In this document: piece by piece, positions 53,831 to 63,262 of the stretch
Numbering within the stretch: the stretch's first letter is position 1
Layout: each line of letters opens with the position of its first letter
Assembly: GCF_001541095.1 (NCBI RefSeq)
Contig: NZ_LMXH01000001.1
Coordinates: forward strand, 942,048 to 1,006,047
Direction of reading: 5' to 3'
Length of the DNA stretch: 64,000 nucleotides
From: Paenibacillus sp. FJAT-26967
GTDB taxonomy: Bacteria; Bacillota; Bacilli; Paenibacillales; NBRC-103111
Notes under the pieces: generated by a model
Seen by the model: only the letters and a program-made list of their open reading frames with translations
What the model was told of the DNA's origin: nothing
The model's database searches: none
Translations under genes and position numbers: made by a program

Positions 53831-55321
53831 ATGAGCCAGGCACGGAAAGTGATCGTTATCGGCGGAGGCATCACCGGCATGACGGCAGCTTACTATCTGA
53901 AAAAAAGGTTGGATGCCGGCGGTTTCAAAGCTGACATCACTCTGGTTGAGGGAGCGGAAAGTCTGGGCGGCAGAATCAACACGCTTAGAAAGGACGGCTT
54001 CGTGATTGAGAAGGGGCCGGATTCTTTCTTGGCGCGCAAGCTTCCGATCATTGAACTCAGTAAGGAGCTTGGACTTGAGGATGAGCTGACCGGCACTAAT
54101 CCCGAGGCGAAGAAGACGTATATCCTTCGCGACGGCAAGCTGCATCCGATGCCTCCCGGTCTCGTGCTTGGCATTCCGACGGAGCTCGGCCCGTTCATGA
54201 GAACGGCTCTCGTATCTCCCGCCGGTAAGGCGCGCGCACTGCTTGATCTCATCCTCCCCAAGAAGGAGGAGCCGGGGGATGAGTCCCTGGGCCACTTCCT
54301 CGAGCGCAGGCTCGGCAAGGAAGTGCTGGAGCAAGTTGTGGAACCGCTGCTTGCAGGCATTTATGCGGGAGATACCTTCGCGCTGAGCCTCCAGTCCACC
54401 TTCCCGCAGTTCGGGGAATTGGAGCAGGAGCACCGCAGTCTCATCTACGGGATGATGAATAACCGCAAGCAGACACAGCTGGAAGCAAGAAACTTGCCGG
54501 TACCCGGACGTAAGTCGACGTTCCTTACTTATAAGAACGGGTTGAGTACGCTTGTGCAGCGGCTTGAGGAAGTGCTGCGGGACAGCGGAGTAAATATCCG
54601 TACCGGTGTGAAAGTAACGGGCCTCCAAAAGCAGGGGGGACGTTACCGGGTTGCACTGGGTAACGGGCAGACGGAAGAAGCGGACAGTGTCATTGTAACG
54701 CTGCCGACTTATCATACGGCAGAGCTCCTGGGTGAGCTAGCTGGCGTGGAGAAGCTCAAAGCGATCAACTATGTGTCCGTTGCGAATGTGGTGCTTGCTT
54801 ACCGGCAGGAGGATGCCAATGTATCGTTCGATGGTTCAGGGTTCCTGATCCCGCGGCTAGAGGGACGCAGCATTACAGCCTGCACATGGACCTCGACGAA
54901 GTGGCTTCATACGGCTCCGGAGGGCCATGTCCTGCTCCGCTGCTATGTAGGCCGCTCCGGAGCGGAGGACTGGGTAGAACTGAGCGACGGGGAGCTGGTC
55001 GCGAAGGTGCGCCAAGATGTCGCCGAGCTGATGGGAATAGAGGCGGAGCCTCTGTTCCATGAGGTGACCCGGCTTCACCGCTCGATGCCGCAGTACCCGG
55101 TCGGCCATCTGGACAACATCCGCGAACTGCGCAGCGAGCTGGCGGAACAGATGCCCGGCGTCTATGTTACCGGCGCAGGGTTCCACGGGGTCGGGCTGCC
55201 GGACTGCATCAGGCAGGGGCGCGACACGGCCTATGAAGCGGCGGAGCGGCTGATGGCTTCGACTGCCGTGGACGGCATAGACGGCGTGGCGGCTTCAGCA
55301 GCTCCTGGGCGGCAAGCGTGA
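53831..55321 (+). CDS. hemY: Coproporphyrinogen/protoporphyrinogen oxidase (HemY/CgoX)
   Basis: FAD-dependent oxidase that converts coproporphyrinogen III to coproporphyrin III in this lineage. 496 residues. FAD-binding VIVIGGGITGMTAAYYL, GGRINT and KGPDSFL at the N-terminus; C-terminal VYVTGAGFHGVGLPDCIRQG. The ATG at 53831 has AAAGGGACG upstream; the TTG at 53825 is less likely. The Ala/Gly-rich last ~20 residues extend slightly past the family end. hemQ is not in the window. Confidence 0.96.
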   Translation: MSQARKVIVIGGGITGMTAAYYLKKRLDAGGFKADITLVEGAESLGGRINTLRKDGFVIEKGPDSFLARKLPIIELSKELGLEDELTGTNPEAKKTYILRDGKLHPMPPGLVLGIPTELGPFMRTALVSPAGKARALLDLILPKKEEPGDESLGHFLERRLGKEVLEQVVEPLLAGIYAGDTFALSLQSTFPQFGELEQEHRSLIYGMMNNRKQTQLEARNLPVPGRKSTFLTYKNGLSTLVQRLEEVLRDSGVNIRTGVKVTGLQKQGGRYRVALGNGQTEEADSVIVTLPTYHTAELLGELAGVEKLKAINYVSVANVVLAYRQEDANVSFDGSGFLIPRLEGRSITACTWTSTKWLHTAPEGHVLLRCYVGRSGAEDWVELSDGELVAKVRQDVAELMGIEAEPLFHEVTRLHRSMPQYPVGHLDNIRELRSELAEQMPGVYVTGAGFHGVGLPDCIRQGRDTAYEAAERLMASTAVDGIDGVAASAAPGRQA

Positions 55322-55380
55322 TCGTAAGGCGGGACTAGAACTTAAAGCGTGATCGAATCGAAGACGCAAGGTGACCGGAA

Positions 55381-55525
55381 ATGCGATTGGAAATGCGATC
55401 AAATGCAATCAAATCAAATCCAATCAACATGCAATAAAATGCGATCAAAATGCGATCAAAATGCGATCAAAATGCGATCAGAATGCGATCAGAATGCGAT
55501 CAAAATGCGATCAAAATGCGATCGG
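55381..55525. repeat. 11-bp tandem array AATGCGATCAA with degenerate 5' part
   Basis: From 55438 to 55525 there are eight units of 11 bp with no gap. Seven end GCGATCA(A/G) and the last ends GCGATCGG. A degenerate stretch (55381-55437) carries looser copies such as AATGCGATT, AATGCAATC and AACATGCAATAA. Each unit has one GATC, so GATC recurs every 11 bases, close to one helix turn. It lies in the 398-base gap between hemY and hemL. Confidence 0.95.
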
Positions 55526-55579
55526 AAACGCAAGCGCAAACGTGATCTTGAAGCGCTGATCTCTGCCGGATTAACCCAT

Positions 55580-55719
55580 GTGATCGGCACAAGAGCCGAT
55601 TGCCGTGTATAATAAAGGATACCGGCTGTGAAGCCAGGCTCTTCTCTTATGAGAATGGCTTTCGTCTTCTCGTATATTGACAGAGAAGAAACAACTATGA
55701 CCCAGGGGGTTATTGTCTA
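55580..55719 (+). promoter_or_regulatory. hemL upstream region with -10 and hairpins
   Basis: A hairpin ATCGGC/GCCGAT (near 55583-55600) is followed by TATAAT at 55608-55613. Further on, GAAGCCA pairs with TGGCTTTC around an inner TTCTC/GAGAA (near 55629-55665). A good -35 was not found. AGGGGG lies 9-10 bases before the hemL ATG. Confidence 0.4.
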
Positions 55720-57021
55720 ATGGAAATGAACCACAAGCGAATAGATACCCGATCAGCCGAAGCTTTTGCCGAAGCTAAGCAGTATCTTCCCGGAGGAGTG
55801 AACAGTCCGGTACGCGCTTTCAAATCAGTCGGCTTGACGCCTGTGTATATGGAGCGCGGAGTCGGACCTCGCGTGTATGATATCGATGGCAACGAATACC
55901 TCGATTATATCGGGTCTTGGGGGCCGCTTATTCTCGGACATGCCCAGCCGGACGTGATTGAAGCTGTCCGCTCCATGGCCGAGAAGGGCACCAGCTTCGG
56001 TGCGCCGACTCTAATCGAAACGGAAATGGCCAAGCTTGTTGTGGAGCGTGTGCCGTCCGTTGAAATCGTACGTATGGTTAATTCCGGTACGGAAGCTACT
56101 ATGAGTGCGCTGCGCTTGGCGCGCGGATACACGAAGCGCAACAAGATCGTTAAGTTCGAGGGCAGCTATCACGGCCATGCGGATGCGCTGCTGATCAAAG
56201 CCGGTTCCGGCGTAGCGACTCTGGGCCTGCCGGACAGCCCGGGTGTACCTGAGTCGGTTGCCGTGAACACACTGACTGTACCGTACAACGACCTTGATTC
56301 CATCCGTCTTGTGTTTGAGAAATACGGTGAAGACATCGCCGCTGTTATCGTCGAACCGATTGCGGGCAATATGGGTGTCGTGCCGCCGCTTCCCGGATTC
56401 CTGCAAGGACTCAGGGACGTAACGACAGAATATGGCGCAGTTCTGATCTTCGATGAGGTGATGACCGGATTCCGTGTCCATTTGAACTGTGCGCAGGGAT
56501 TATACGGAGTGACTCCTGACCTCACCTGTATGGGTAAAGTGATCGGCGGCGGACTTCCGGTCGGCGCTTATGGCGGACGGAAAGAAATCATGGAGCAGAT
56601 AGCTCCGAGCGGACCGATCTATCAGGCAGGCACTTTGTCGGGCAACCCGCTGGCGATGGCGGCGGGCTATACGACCCTCAAGCTGCTTGGAGAGCCGGGC
56701 GTATACGAGGGATTGGAGCGCAAAGCCGCCCGTCTTGAGGAAGGTTTCCTGGCGAATGCCAAAGAAGTCGGGATTGCCAGCACGATTAACCGCGTCGGTT
56801 CGATGGTATGCCCGTTCTTTACCGGGCAGCGCGTCATCAACTACGAGACGGCCAAAACATCGGACTTGTCCGTGTTCACCCGATATTTCGGCAATCTGCT
56901 TGATTTGGGCGTTTCTGTAGCTCCTTCGCAATTCGAGGGAATGTTTGTGTCCACGGCTCATACGGACGAAGATATCGAGAGAACGATCGAAGTTCAGCGT
57001 GAAGCACTGAAAAGGCTTTAA
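55720..57021 (+). CDS. hemL: Glutamate-1-semialdehyde 2,1-aminomutase
   Basis: PLP enzyme that makes 5-aminolevulinate from glutamate-1-semialdehyde. 433 residues. [16 protein letters not shown] at the N-terminus, [34 protein letters not shown] and the PLP-lysine region [17 protein letters not shown] are present. It is separated from hemY by the 11-bp array. The hemL...spoVID order matches B. subtilis, with a pseudouridine synthase gene inserted here. Confidence 0.97.
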   Translation: MEMNHKRIDTRSAEAFAEAKQYLPGGVNSPVRAFKSVGLTPVYMERGVGPRVYDIDGNEYLDYIGSWGPLILGHAQPDVIEAVRSMAEKGTSFGAPTLIETEMAKLVVERVPSVEIVRMVNSGTEATMSALRLARGYTKRNKIVKFEGSYHGHADALLIKAGSGVATLGLPDSPGVPESVAVNTLTVPYNDLDSIRLVFEKYGEDIAAVIVEPIAGNMGVVPPLPGFLQGLRDVTTEYGAVLIFDEVMTGFRVHLNCAQGLYGVTPDLTCMGKVIGGGLPVGAYGGRKEIMEQIAPSGPIYQAGTLSGNPLAMAAGYTTLKLLGEPGVYEGLERKAARLEEGFLANAKEVGIASTINRVGSMVCPFFTGQRVINYETAKTSDLSVFTRYFGNLLDLGVSVAPSQFEGMFVSTAHTDEDIERTIEVQREALKRL

Positions 57022-57061
57022 CGGAGTGGGGCAAGGCTGTAGAATCCCTTTAACGTGAATG

Positions 57062-57091
57062 GATCGCCGGTTTAACCGGCGGTCTTTTTGT
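57062..57091 (+). terminator. Terminator after hemL
   Basis: A 10-11 bp stem GATCGCCGGTT/AACCGGCGGTC with a very short loop is followed by five T residues. Confidence 0.9.
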
Positions 57092-57365
57092 TATTTGCGT
57101 CCTGCGGACCGCTGTCTAAATATTGTGGTCCGTTGGCGCTTCTTTAGCTGCTGCCACAGCAACATCGGCAATTCCTCCTGGTCCGGTTGGACTGCCGGTG
57201 GAGGTCTGCGATTGCGGGGTAAACGGCTAACCAGATCCGCCAGTGGACAGGGACTTTGAATGCTGCGGAGGAGAACAGCGGGCAGGGCAGGCTTCATTTC
57301 TTTTGAGAACGGAATCTGGTAAAATGATCTAGACTTTTTGAGAGAAGATCGGAGCTGAGTTAAGG

Positions 57366-57518
57366 TTGAAGCGCTACTACTTTTTTGATTTCCCGATCGA
57401 TTTAATCGCGGTTGTTTGTGTGTTTGTACTGCTGCTCGCCGGCTGGGCAGCCGGGATGAGGAAAGGGGGAAGACGCCATGATGCACGCGGCAGGCAAGCG
57501 AAAAGGAGAATGGATTGA
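57366..57518 (+). CDS. Small single-pass membrane protein (50 codons), unknown
   Basis: Open frame of 50 codons from TTG 57366 with GGAG 11 bases upstream. It has one clear hydrophobic helix (about 12-31; LIAVVCVFVLLLAGWAAGM) and a strongly basic C-terminus (MRKGGRR...RQAKRRMD), consistent with N-out/C-in insertion. It overlaps the pseudouridine synthase gene by 41 bases, so the two may be translationally linked. The gene is plausible but rests on composition only. The 270 bases before it hold only the hemL terminator. Confidence 0.45.
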   Translation: MKRYYFFDFPIDLIAVVCVFVLLLAGWAAGMRKGGRRHDARGRQAKRRMD

Positions 57519-58356
57519 GCTTATGGTGCCGGCTGAGCGGGCAACATGGGAGGATGTGTATCCGTTTCTGCCTATCCCGCAGAAACTCTGGCGCAAGCTG
57601 GAACGCGAAGGAGGCATCCGGAATCAGGGGCCTCGTCTGCTGCTGCGCATCTTCCCGCAGGAAGCCCCATCGGTTCCGGCTGAATGGACGGAACTGGAGA
57701 TTGTGTACGAGGACGATTATCTCCTCGTCGTCAACAAGCCCGCCGGGATGGCGGTTCATCCCGCGGAGCCCGGTCAAGGCGGGACACTGGCGAATGCGGT
57801 AGCCGGCTATTATGAGTCGACAGGCCAGGGCTGCGCCGTCAGGCACATCCACCGCCTCGACCAGGATACGAGCGGCGCTGTGCTGTACGCCAAGTACGAG
57901 CTGCCGCATGTACTGCTGGACGAAGCGATGCGCGAGAAAGCCATCGAGCGCATCTATGCGGCCGTATGTGCAGGGCATCCTGCGCCGCCGGCCGGTACTG
58001 TGGCGGCTCCGATCGGGAAGGACCGGCACCACCGCAGCCGCAGACGGGTCTCGCCCGGAGGCGATCATGCCGTTACGCATTACCGGACGCTGCAGAGTTT
58101 CCGGGGAGCTGCGCTTCTTGAGCTGCGCCTTGAAACCGGACGGACGCACCAGATCCGCGTTCACATGAGTTACCTGGGGCACCCGCTTCTCGGGGATACG
58201 TTGTACGGCGGATCACCGAAGTTGTTCGCGCGTCAGGCGCTGCATGGAGCACGGCTGCTGCTCCGGCACCCGATCACAGGGGAAGAGCTGGATCTTGAGG
58301 CCTCCTACCCGGATGATTTTAACGCTCTTCTTGCAGCGCTTTTGCATAAAAACTAA
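57478..58356 (+). CDS. RluA-family 23S rRNA/tRNA pseudouridine synthase
   Basis: Converts specific uridines to pseudouridine. 292 residues. The catalytic motif H-R-L-D-Q-D-T-S-G with its Asp lies near residue 126. V-V-N-K-P-A-G-M-A-V-H-P, TGRTHQIRVHM and GHPLLGDTLYG follow in family order. A reduced S4-like N-terminus precedes the catalytic domain. Which uridine is modified (RluD-like or other) cannot be told. AAAGGGGGA lies about 8 bases before the ATG. Confidence 0.92.
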   Translation: MMHAAGKRKGEWIELMVPAERATWEDVYPFLPIPQKLWRKLEREGGIRNQGPRLLLRIFPQEAPSVPAEWTELEIVYEDDYLLVVNKPAGMAVHPAEPGQGGTLANAVAGYYESTGQGCAVRHIHRLDQDTSGAVLYAKYELPHVLLDEAMREKAIERIYAAVCAGHPAPPAGTVAAPIGKDRHHRSRRRVSPGGDHAVTHYRTLQSFRGAALLELRLETGRTHQIRVHMSYLGHPLLGDTLYGGSPKLFARQALHGARLLLRHPITGEELDLEASYPDDFNALLAALLHKN

Positions 58357-58463
58357 ATTGGCAGTCATGCCGTCCTCCTTCTACCCATATATATAAGATA
58401 GAACGGGTGGTCCTGCGGTAATTCATATGTTTAATAAGGGACAACCGAAGGGAGGATGGCAGT

Positions 58464-59993
58464 GTGACAGAAAAGCAGAACGGTCTGCGATTCGACATTT
58501 ATGAACGCGTTCATTTGGCGGACGAAGCCGCCGACATACGGGATCTTGAAGATGTGGAACTGGTTCCGCGCATCCAGGTCATTACCCAACAGGAACAGGC
58601 GCTGCTTAAAGGGAGCCTGCTGCTGAATGGAAGTTATCTGGATGATGAGGAAACAAAGCGCACGCTGGAACACTATATCCCGGTCGAAATTACGCTGCCT
58701 TTAAACCGGGTGCAGCGGATCGAGGATATTCTTGTGGAAATTGAGACGTTTGATGTAGATGTGTTGTCTGCCCGGAGTATAAATGTAACGGGAGTTTTGT
58801 CCTTACACGGGGTGGAGACGGCTCTGGGTGGCGGGGTGTGGGCTCAGGAGGAAGAAGTTCTCTTCGTTCACGAAACCGCAGATAGGGCTGACGAAGAACC
58901 GGTCCAGCAGATCATTCATACCCAGTATACGGGGGATTCGCAGCCGTTCCGGCAGCAGCAGCAGTTCCAGTCCGGTGCAGCTTACCAGGAGCAGCAGCGT
59001 CAGCAAGACACGGGAAACCGGCAGCAAGAGCAGTCAAGGAATCCATCTGAAAGTGCGGCATATTCGGACGGGCCAGCCGGGGATTCTTATCTGTCCACCT
59101 ACGGGAACAATCCATATGCTTCTTTAGAGGCGGATAATCCGTGGCTTAGAGAGGCGCGTTCAGAGCGGCAGGAGCCCAGAGCGGAACCGACGGATTTTAA
59201 TCCCTGGGAGGTACAGGAGCCAAACCGGCATACCTCGGCGGATGAGCGGGTCTCTTCGTCTTTCTCCGATTCGGATAGCAGATTCGGAGAGTTGACACTG
59301 AGTCAAGTCGCCTCGGATCAGAAGCCGGGTATCCAAGAGTCGGCTGGGCCCGACCTATCCGAAGAAGACGGTGGAGAACGGATACCGGAATCTTCTCCTG
59401 TTGCTGATACGGAATCTTCGGCGGAATCAAAGATACATGGGCAGCCGGAGCTTAAGCCAGCCGGGGAGTTCCTGCAGCAAGATGTTCAAAAGAACGAAAC
59501 GCAGGGGGCCGAGGAGAAGCGGGAGAACGATCTGGCATTTGAAGAGCAGCTGTATACAGAAGTAGAACAGGCGGAAGCCTCAGCCGAACCTGCTGCGGAG
59601 GAAGAGCCGAAGGAGCTTAAGGTAGCGTTCGGAAGCAGAAGGCCGGGAGATGATGCATCCGGTCACCAGAGCGGGATTCATTCCCTTTATTCAGGCTCCG
59701 CTGCAAGCGACCGGACGGACCGTAAAGAACGGGAAGCGGAGATTCCGGTGACGGAAGAATTCAAAGCGGATGCTTTGGAATGGAAGAAGCTCTTTATTAA
59801 CGGAGAGCAGGAAGTGCAGAAGTTTCGTAAAGTCACCATGTGCATTGTGCAGAAGGAAGAAACGATCGAAACGATTGCGAGAAAATATGAAGTAAACGCC
59901 AGAGAACTGCAGCTGTACAACCGGCTCGAGGAGCAGGATGTCAATGCAGGGCAGATTCTGTATATACCGAGATCCAAAACGAGCGGGGAATAA
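58464..59993 (+). CDS. spoVID: Stage VI sporulation protein D-like (SpoVID), LysM at C-terminus
   Basis: Spore-coat morphogenesis protein that helps the coat encase the forespore. 509 residues. The N-terminal ~130 residues (RFDIYERVHLADE, then a beta-rich region) match the SpoVID N-domain type. The middle (about 150-420) is long, Gln/Glu/Ser-rich and low in complexity. The C-terminus (about 455-503) is a LysM domain (CIVQKEETIETIARKYEV, then ILYIP). The position after hemL is as in B. subtilis. The GTG start follows GGGAGGATGG. Confidence 0.88.
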   Translation: MTEKQNGLRFDIYERVHLADEAADIRDLEDVELVPRIQVITQQEQALLKGSLLLNGSYLDDEETKRTLEHYIPVEITLPLNRVQRIEDILVEIETFDVDVLSARSINVTGVLSLHGVETALGGGVWAQEEEVLFVHETADRADEEPVQQIIHTQYTGDSQPFRQQQQFQSGAAYQEQQRQQDTGNRQQEQSRNPSESAAYSDGPAGDSYLSTYGNNPYASLEADNPWLREARSERQEPRAEPTDFNPWEVQEPNRHTSADERVSSSFSDSDSRFGELTLSQVASDQKPGIQESAGPDLSEEDGGERIPESSPVADTESSAESKIHGQPELKPAGEFLQQDVQKNETQGAEEKRENDLAFEEQLYTEVEQAEASAEPAAEEEPKELKVAFGSRRPGDDASGHQSGIHSLYSGSAASDRTDRKEREAEIPVTEEFKADALEWKKLFINGEQEVQKFRKVTMCIVQKEETIETIARKYEVNARELQLYNRLEEQDVNAGQILYIPRSKTSGE

Positions 59994-60896
59994 CGTCCGC
60001 ATGTAAGGCTGCTTTAATCCTTTATTGCCAGGGAGCTGCTTAAGCGGCTCTTTTTTTGTGCTGTCCGGCGCTCAATGCAGTAATCCATCGGTAAATCCTG
60101 GATAAAACGCTTCAAAAACAGCCCTTGAGTCCGGCAAAGATTGGGCTGAAAGAAGGAAGGTTTTTCTGGAATTGTGTCCCGGGTCACTGCCGGAGGACTC
60201 TAAAACCCGTGAAAGTACGAAAAACAGAGGGTTTTCGCTTATTATTCCAAGGCAGTGGAACAGGGGAAGCCGGAAAAACGGCCGATTTGGACGGCATTTT
60301 TTATTTATCGCACGAATCTGCCCGGATAGCCGGGATCATTTTGATCCAGTATGTCCCGGGTTTGAATGGAACTAGGTCTTTGTTCTGATTATTCCGATTA
60401 ACATGATAGGTTTAATGTCGAACTTATTTTATGACCTCAAAATACATCCCTAAGACCTACACTAGTTACCCTGGCCTATACCCCGAAAATCACCGGGTCC
60501 AAATAACCGCGTCTAGGACCTGTCTTTCGAATCAACTCTTCATAATTCTCTTACGACCCCCTCAAACCGCCTACGGCCTGGCCTAGGGCAGACTGCTTCT
60601 GTTTTTTAATAGGCAAACAGATATAAATTTTTCATAAAGGCATAGTTACAAAGGTCTGCATCATATTAACCTGACTAGACCTCGAAAGTAAGAATAAAAC
60701 GAGTGAAAAAGCTGGTTTATTATCAAAAAATTACAAAAATGATAAAATCAGAAAAATCCAATCGGGAATTCCTGCTCATAACAACCATTGGTAAAATAAG
60801 CTATAGTAACTAGTCCAATTTATAACCTAGCTCCCTCCTACAATCCATACGATTTGTGACATAATTTTAGTAACATTCGGATCTGGAGGTAAATGA
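59994..60896. other. About 900-base gap before the exopolysaccharide locus
   Basis: A terminator-like hairpin after spoVID lies near 60030-60056 (GGGAGCTGC...GCGGCTC plus a T-run). Between about 60110 and 60390 there are many complementary segments (AGTCC with GGACT; AAAACCC with GGGTTTT; CCCGG with CCGGG; GGATC with GATCC) and two copies of GTCCCGGGT (60177 and 60353). From 60420 to 60600 the sequence is C-rich with repeated CCTA/GGCCTA words. From 60600 it is AT-rich, as expected for a promoter region. No ORF has a ribosome site and a recognisable product. Confidence 0.45.
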
Positions 60897-61664
60897 ATGA
60901 TTGATATGCATACTCACATCCTTCATGGTCTGGATGATGGGCCTATGACTCTGGAAGATTCAGTCGAAATGGCGCGTATGGCTGTGTCGAATGGAATTTC
61001 CACGGTTTTTGCCACTCCTCATCACCGGACGAGCCGTTACTTCACTTCTCCAGAAGAGATAGAAGCAGCGATAAAAAAGCTCAGCGAGGCTCTTGCCGAG
61101 AAAAGAATTCCGCTTGATGTCAGGGGCGGGCAGGAGATTAGGATTACGCGCAGCTTGATCGATGATTGGTATGACGGGGGCCTACTTACTCTTGGAGGAA
61201 CCCGCTATGTGCTGATTGAATGTCCATCGCATGAAATTCCTGATGACCTGGCAGAGATCTGCCACGAACTGTCTATTCTCGGGAAAGTGCCGGTTATAGC
61301 GCATCCGGAACGGAATAGGGCGGTAGCGGAAGACCCGGATAAGCTGCTGGAGCTTATGGAGTGGGGAGCTGTTTTTCAAATGACGGCGGACTCACTGCTT
61401 GGCACATTCGGCCCTAGAGTTGAGACGCTTGCCCACGACTTGTGTTCTCGGCGTCTCATTCATTTGCTGGCGTCAGATGCGCATGATCGGGTAAGAAGAC
61501 CGTTCAGGCTCAGGGAAGCTTATTCACGGATAGAAGAGCGGATTGATGGGGATTTTGCGGAATATTGCCGCAGCAATGCCCGGCTGCTTGCCGAGGACGC
61601 TCCCTTGCAGCATGGGGAGCCGGTTGCTTCCAAGCCACGAGGGCTGTTCGCCATTTTTCGCTGA
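60897..61664 (+). CDS. CpsB/YwqE-type manganese-dependent protein-tyrosine phosphatase
   Basis: PHP-fold phosphatase that dephosphorylates the BY-kinase of the polysaccharide machinery. 255 residues. The PHP metal motif M-H-T-H-I-L-H-G-L-D-D-G-P at the N-terminus is followed by A-T-P-H-H, I-E-C-P, P-V-I-A-H-P-E-R and L-A-S-D-A-H, all metal-ligand positions of the family. GGAGGT lies upstream. It opens the exopolysaccharide operon. Confidence 0.95.
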   Translation: MIDMHTHILHGLDDGPMTLEDSVEMARMAVSNGISTVFATPHHRTSRYFTSPEEIEAAIKKLSEALAEKRIPLDVRGGQEIRITRSLIDDWYDGGLLTLGGTRYVLIECPSHEIPDDLAEICHELSILGKVPVIAHPERNRAVAEDPDKLLELMEWGAVFQMTADSLLGTFGPRVETLAHDLCSRRLIHLLASDAHDRVRRPFRLREAYSRIEERIDGDFAEYCRSNARLLAEDAPLQHGEPVASKPRGLFAIFR

Positions 61665-61686
61665 GCCGTGCCCATGCGCGCTTTAA

Positions 61687-61711
61687 GATTACGCAGCGGT
61701 AATCGGTTTTT
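61687..61711 (+). terminator. Weak terminator-like hairpin
   Basis: GATTAC/GTAATC stem with a 6-base loop, followed by GGTTTTTG. It may attenuate between phosphatase and adaptor genes. Confidence 0.4.
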
Positions 61712-61805
61712 GCTTTAATGTATGAAAGTAAAAACAATACGGTGCGTACAGCCTTAATAGTCCGCCAAGTTGATGAAACGCAAGGAAAGTGAGGGATTGA
61801 ATGTT

Positions 61806-62552
61806 GTGAATATGGATTTTGAAATTAAACGTTATTTATCCGTTCTGCGTAAAAGGTTCTGGCTGATCATTCTCATTGTGTTTGTCGGATGCTCGGCTAC
61901 GGGGGCGGTAAGCGCCCTGTATTTAACCCCGAAGTATCAGGCATCCACGAAGCTGATCGTAAACTCTCCTGCCAACAGCCAGGGGATGCTCCAGCTTGAT
62001 ATGAATGCCATCAATACGAATATAAGTCTTATCCACACGTACAAAGAGATCATTAAGACACCGGCCATTATGAATCTGGTTGTAGAGCAGCATCCTGAAT
62101 TCGGTCTGACTGCAGAGGAACTAATGAAACGCATTCAGTTTACTTCGGTTAGTGATACACAGATCTTTACACTGAGTCTGCAGGATGCCAAGTATGAAAA
62201 GGCCGCTGTTATCGTAAACACGGTCGCTCAGATGTTCCAGAAGCAAATTCCGAACATCATGAAGATCGACAATGTGTTTATTTTGCACGAGGCGGATCTA
62301 ACCAAAATACCGGCGCCCGTTGAGCCTAATGTCGCTGTAAATACAGCGGTCGCTTTCGTTGCTTCGCTGATGTTTGCCATTGGTCTTGTATTCGCACTTG
62401 AATATTTCGACGACTCGCTGAAGTCCGAAGAGGACATTGAGCATTACCTGGAGCTGCCCATGCTGGTTGCTGTGCCGGAAATCCGGCCGGGCGATATGAA
62501 ACCGAAGCGGGCCCCCTCAGGAAAGGTAGGTGAAGCAGCCGGTGTCCAATAA
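61806..62552 (+). CDS. Wzz/YveK-type polysaccharide co-polymerase (BY-kinase adaptor)
   Basis: Membrane protein of about 248 residues with two transmembrane helices (about 19-40 and 175-197) flanking an extracellular domain. It has the Wzz-type P-x-x-P-x-x-P-like motif before the second helix (IPAPVEPNVAVN). It controls chain length and activates the kinase. The GTG at 61806 is preferred, with GAGGG 11 bases upstream; the frame is open from 61770. It overlaps the kinase gene by up to 23 bases. Confidence 0.92.
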   Translation: MNMDFEIKRYLSVLRKRFWLIILIVFVGCSATGAVSALYLTPKYQASTKLIVNSPANSQGMLQLDMNAINTNISLIHTYKEIIKTPAIMNLVVEQHPEFGLTAEELMKRIQFTSVSDTQIFTLSLQDAKYEKAAVIVNTVAQMFQKQIPNIMKIDNVFILHEADLTKIPAPVEPNVAVNTAVAFVASLMFAIGLVFALEYFDDSLKSEEDIEHYLELPMLVAVPEIRPGDMKPKRAPSGKVGEAAGVQ

Positions 62553-63219
62553 AGGCAGACCTATTATTGCGCATACCAATCCCATGTCCCCTATTTCGGA
62601 AACATACCGGACCCTGCGAACCAACATTAAATATTCCGGCGTCGACGGGGACATCCGTACACTGATGGTTACATCCGCCACTCCCTGGGAAGGCAAGTCG
62701 ACTACGATCGATAATCTTGCGGTGGTTTATGCACAGATGGAAAAGAAGGTGCTGCTGATTGACGCAGATTTGCGCAAACCTACGGCTCACCGAACCTTCG
62801 GTCTCACCAACCGTGCAGGATTGACGGACGTGCTGACCCATCAGATTGAGATCGGCGAAGCGCTCAAAGAAACAGAAGTGCCGGGGCTGAGCGTCATAAC
62901 ATCCGGTACGATCCCGCCCAATCCATCCGAAATTCTCGGATCTCAGCGGATGGCACATTTGCTGCTGGAGCTGAAAGAGAAGTTCGATGTCATCCTCATT
63001 GACACGCCACCGGTACTTGCCGTCAGCGATGCGCAAGTAGTTGCGTCCCAGTGCGATGGTGTACTGCTCGTGGTAAGCGCCGGGGGCGTCAAGCGGGACC
63101 TGGTACAGAAAGCGCGTGACAATCTGCAGTTCGTGCATGCGCGCATTCTGGGTGTAGTACTGAACAAGGTAGCCCGTAAAGATGCGAAGATGAACACCTA
63201 TTACGATTACAGCAGTTGA
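62530..63219 (+). CDS. BY-family tyrosine kinase of polysaccharide synthesis (CapB/YwqD type)
   Basis: Cytoplasmic tyrosine kinase, about 229 residues. Walker A T-P-W-E-G-K-S-T-T, Walker A' L-L-I-D-A-D-L-R-K-P-T and Walker B V-I-L-I-D-T-P-P are present. The C-terminal tyrosine cluster (TYYDYSS) is the autophosphorylation site. Start is GTG 62530 or GTG 62542 (the latter with GGTAGGTGA 8 bases upstream). The upstream phosphatase and adaptor complete the usual regulatory trio. Confidence 0.93.
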   Translation: MKQPVSNKGRPIIAHTNPMSPISETYRTLRTNIKYSGVDGDIRTLMVTSATPWEGKSTTIDNLAVVYAQMEKKVLLIDADLRKPTAHRTFGLTNRAGLTDVLTHQIEIGEALKETEVPGLSVITSGTIPPNPSEILGSQRMAHLLLELKEKFDVILIDTPPVLAVSDAQVVASQCDGVLLVVSAGGVKRDLVQKARDNLQFVHARILGVVLNKVARKDAKMNTYYDYSS

Positions 63220-63262
63220 ATTAACCAGGCGGTCTGTATGAAGTCTACAAGGAGGGAAGAAG

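Noticed and set aside
55349-55612. 87- and 62-codon frames over the 11-bp array
   Set aside because: Products of the tandem repeat (Met-Arg-Ser-Lys-Cys-Asp units), no ribosome site.
60125-60388. 87-codon frame before the exopolysaccharide locus
   Set aside because: No ribosome site and no family; the region looks structured rather than coding.
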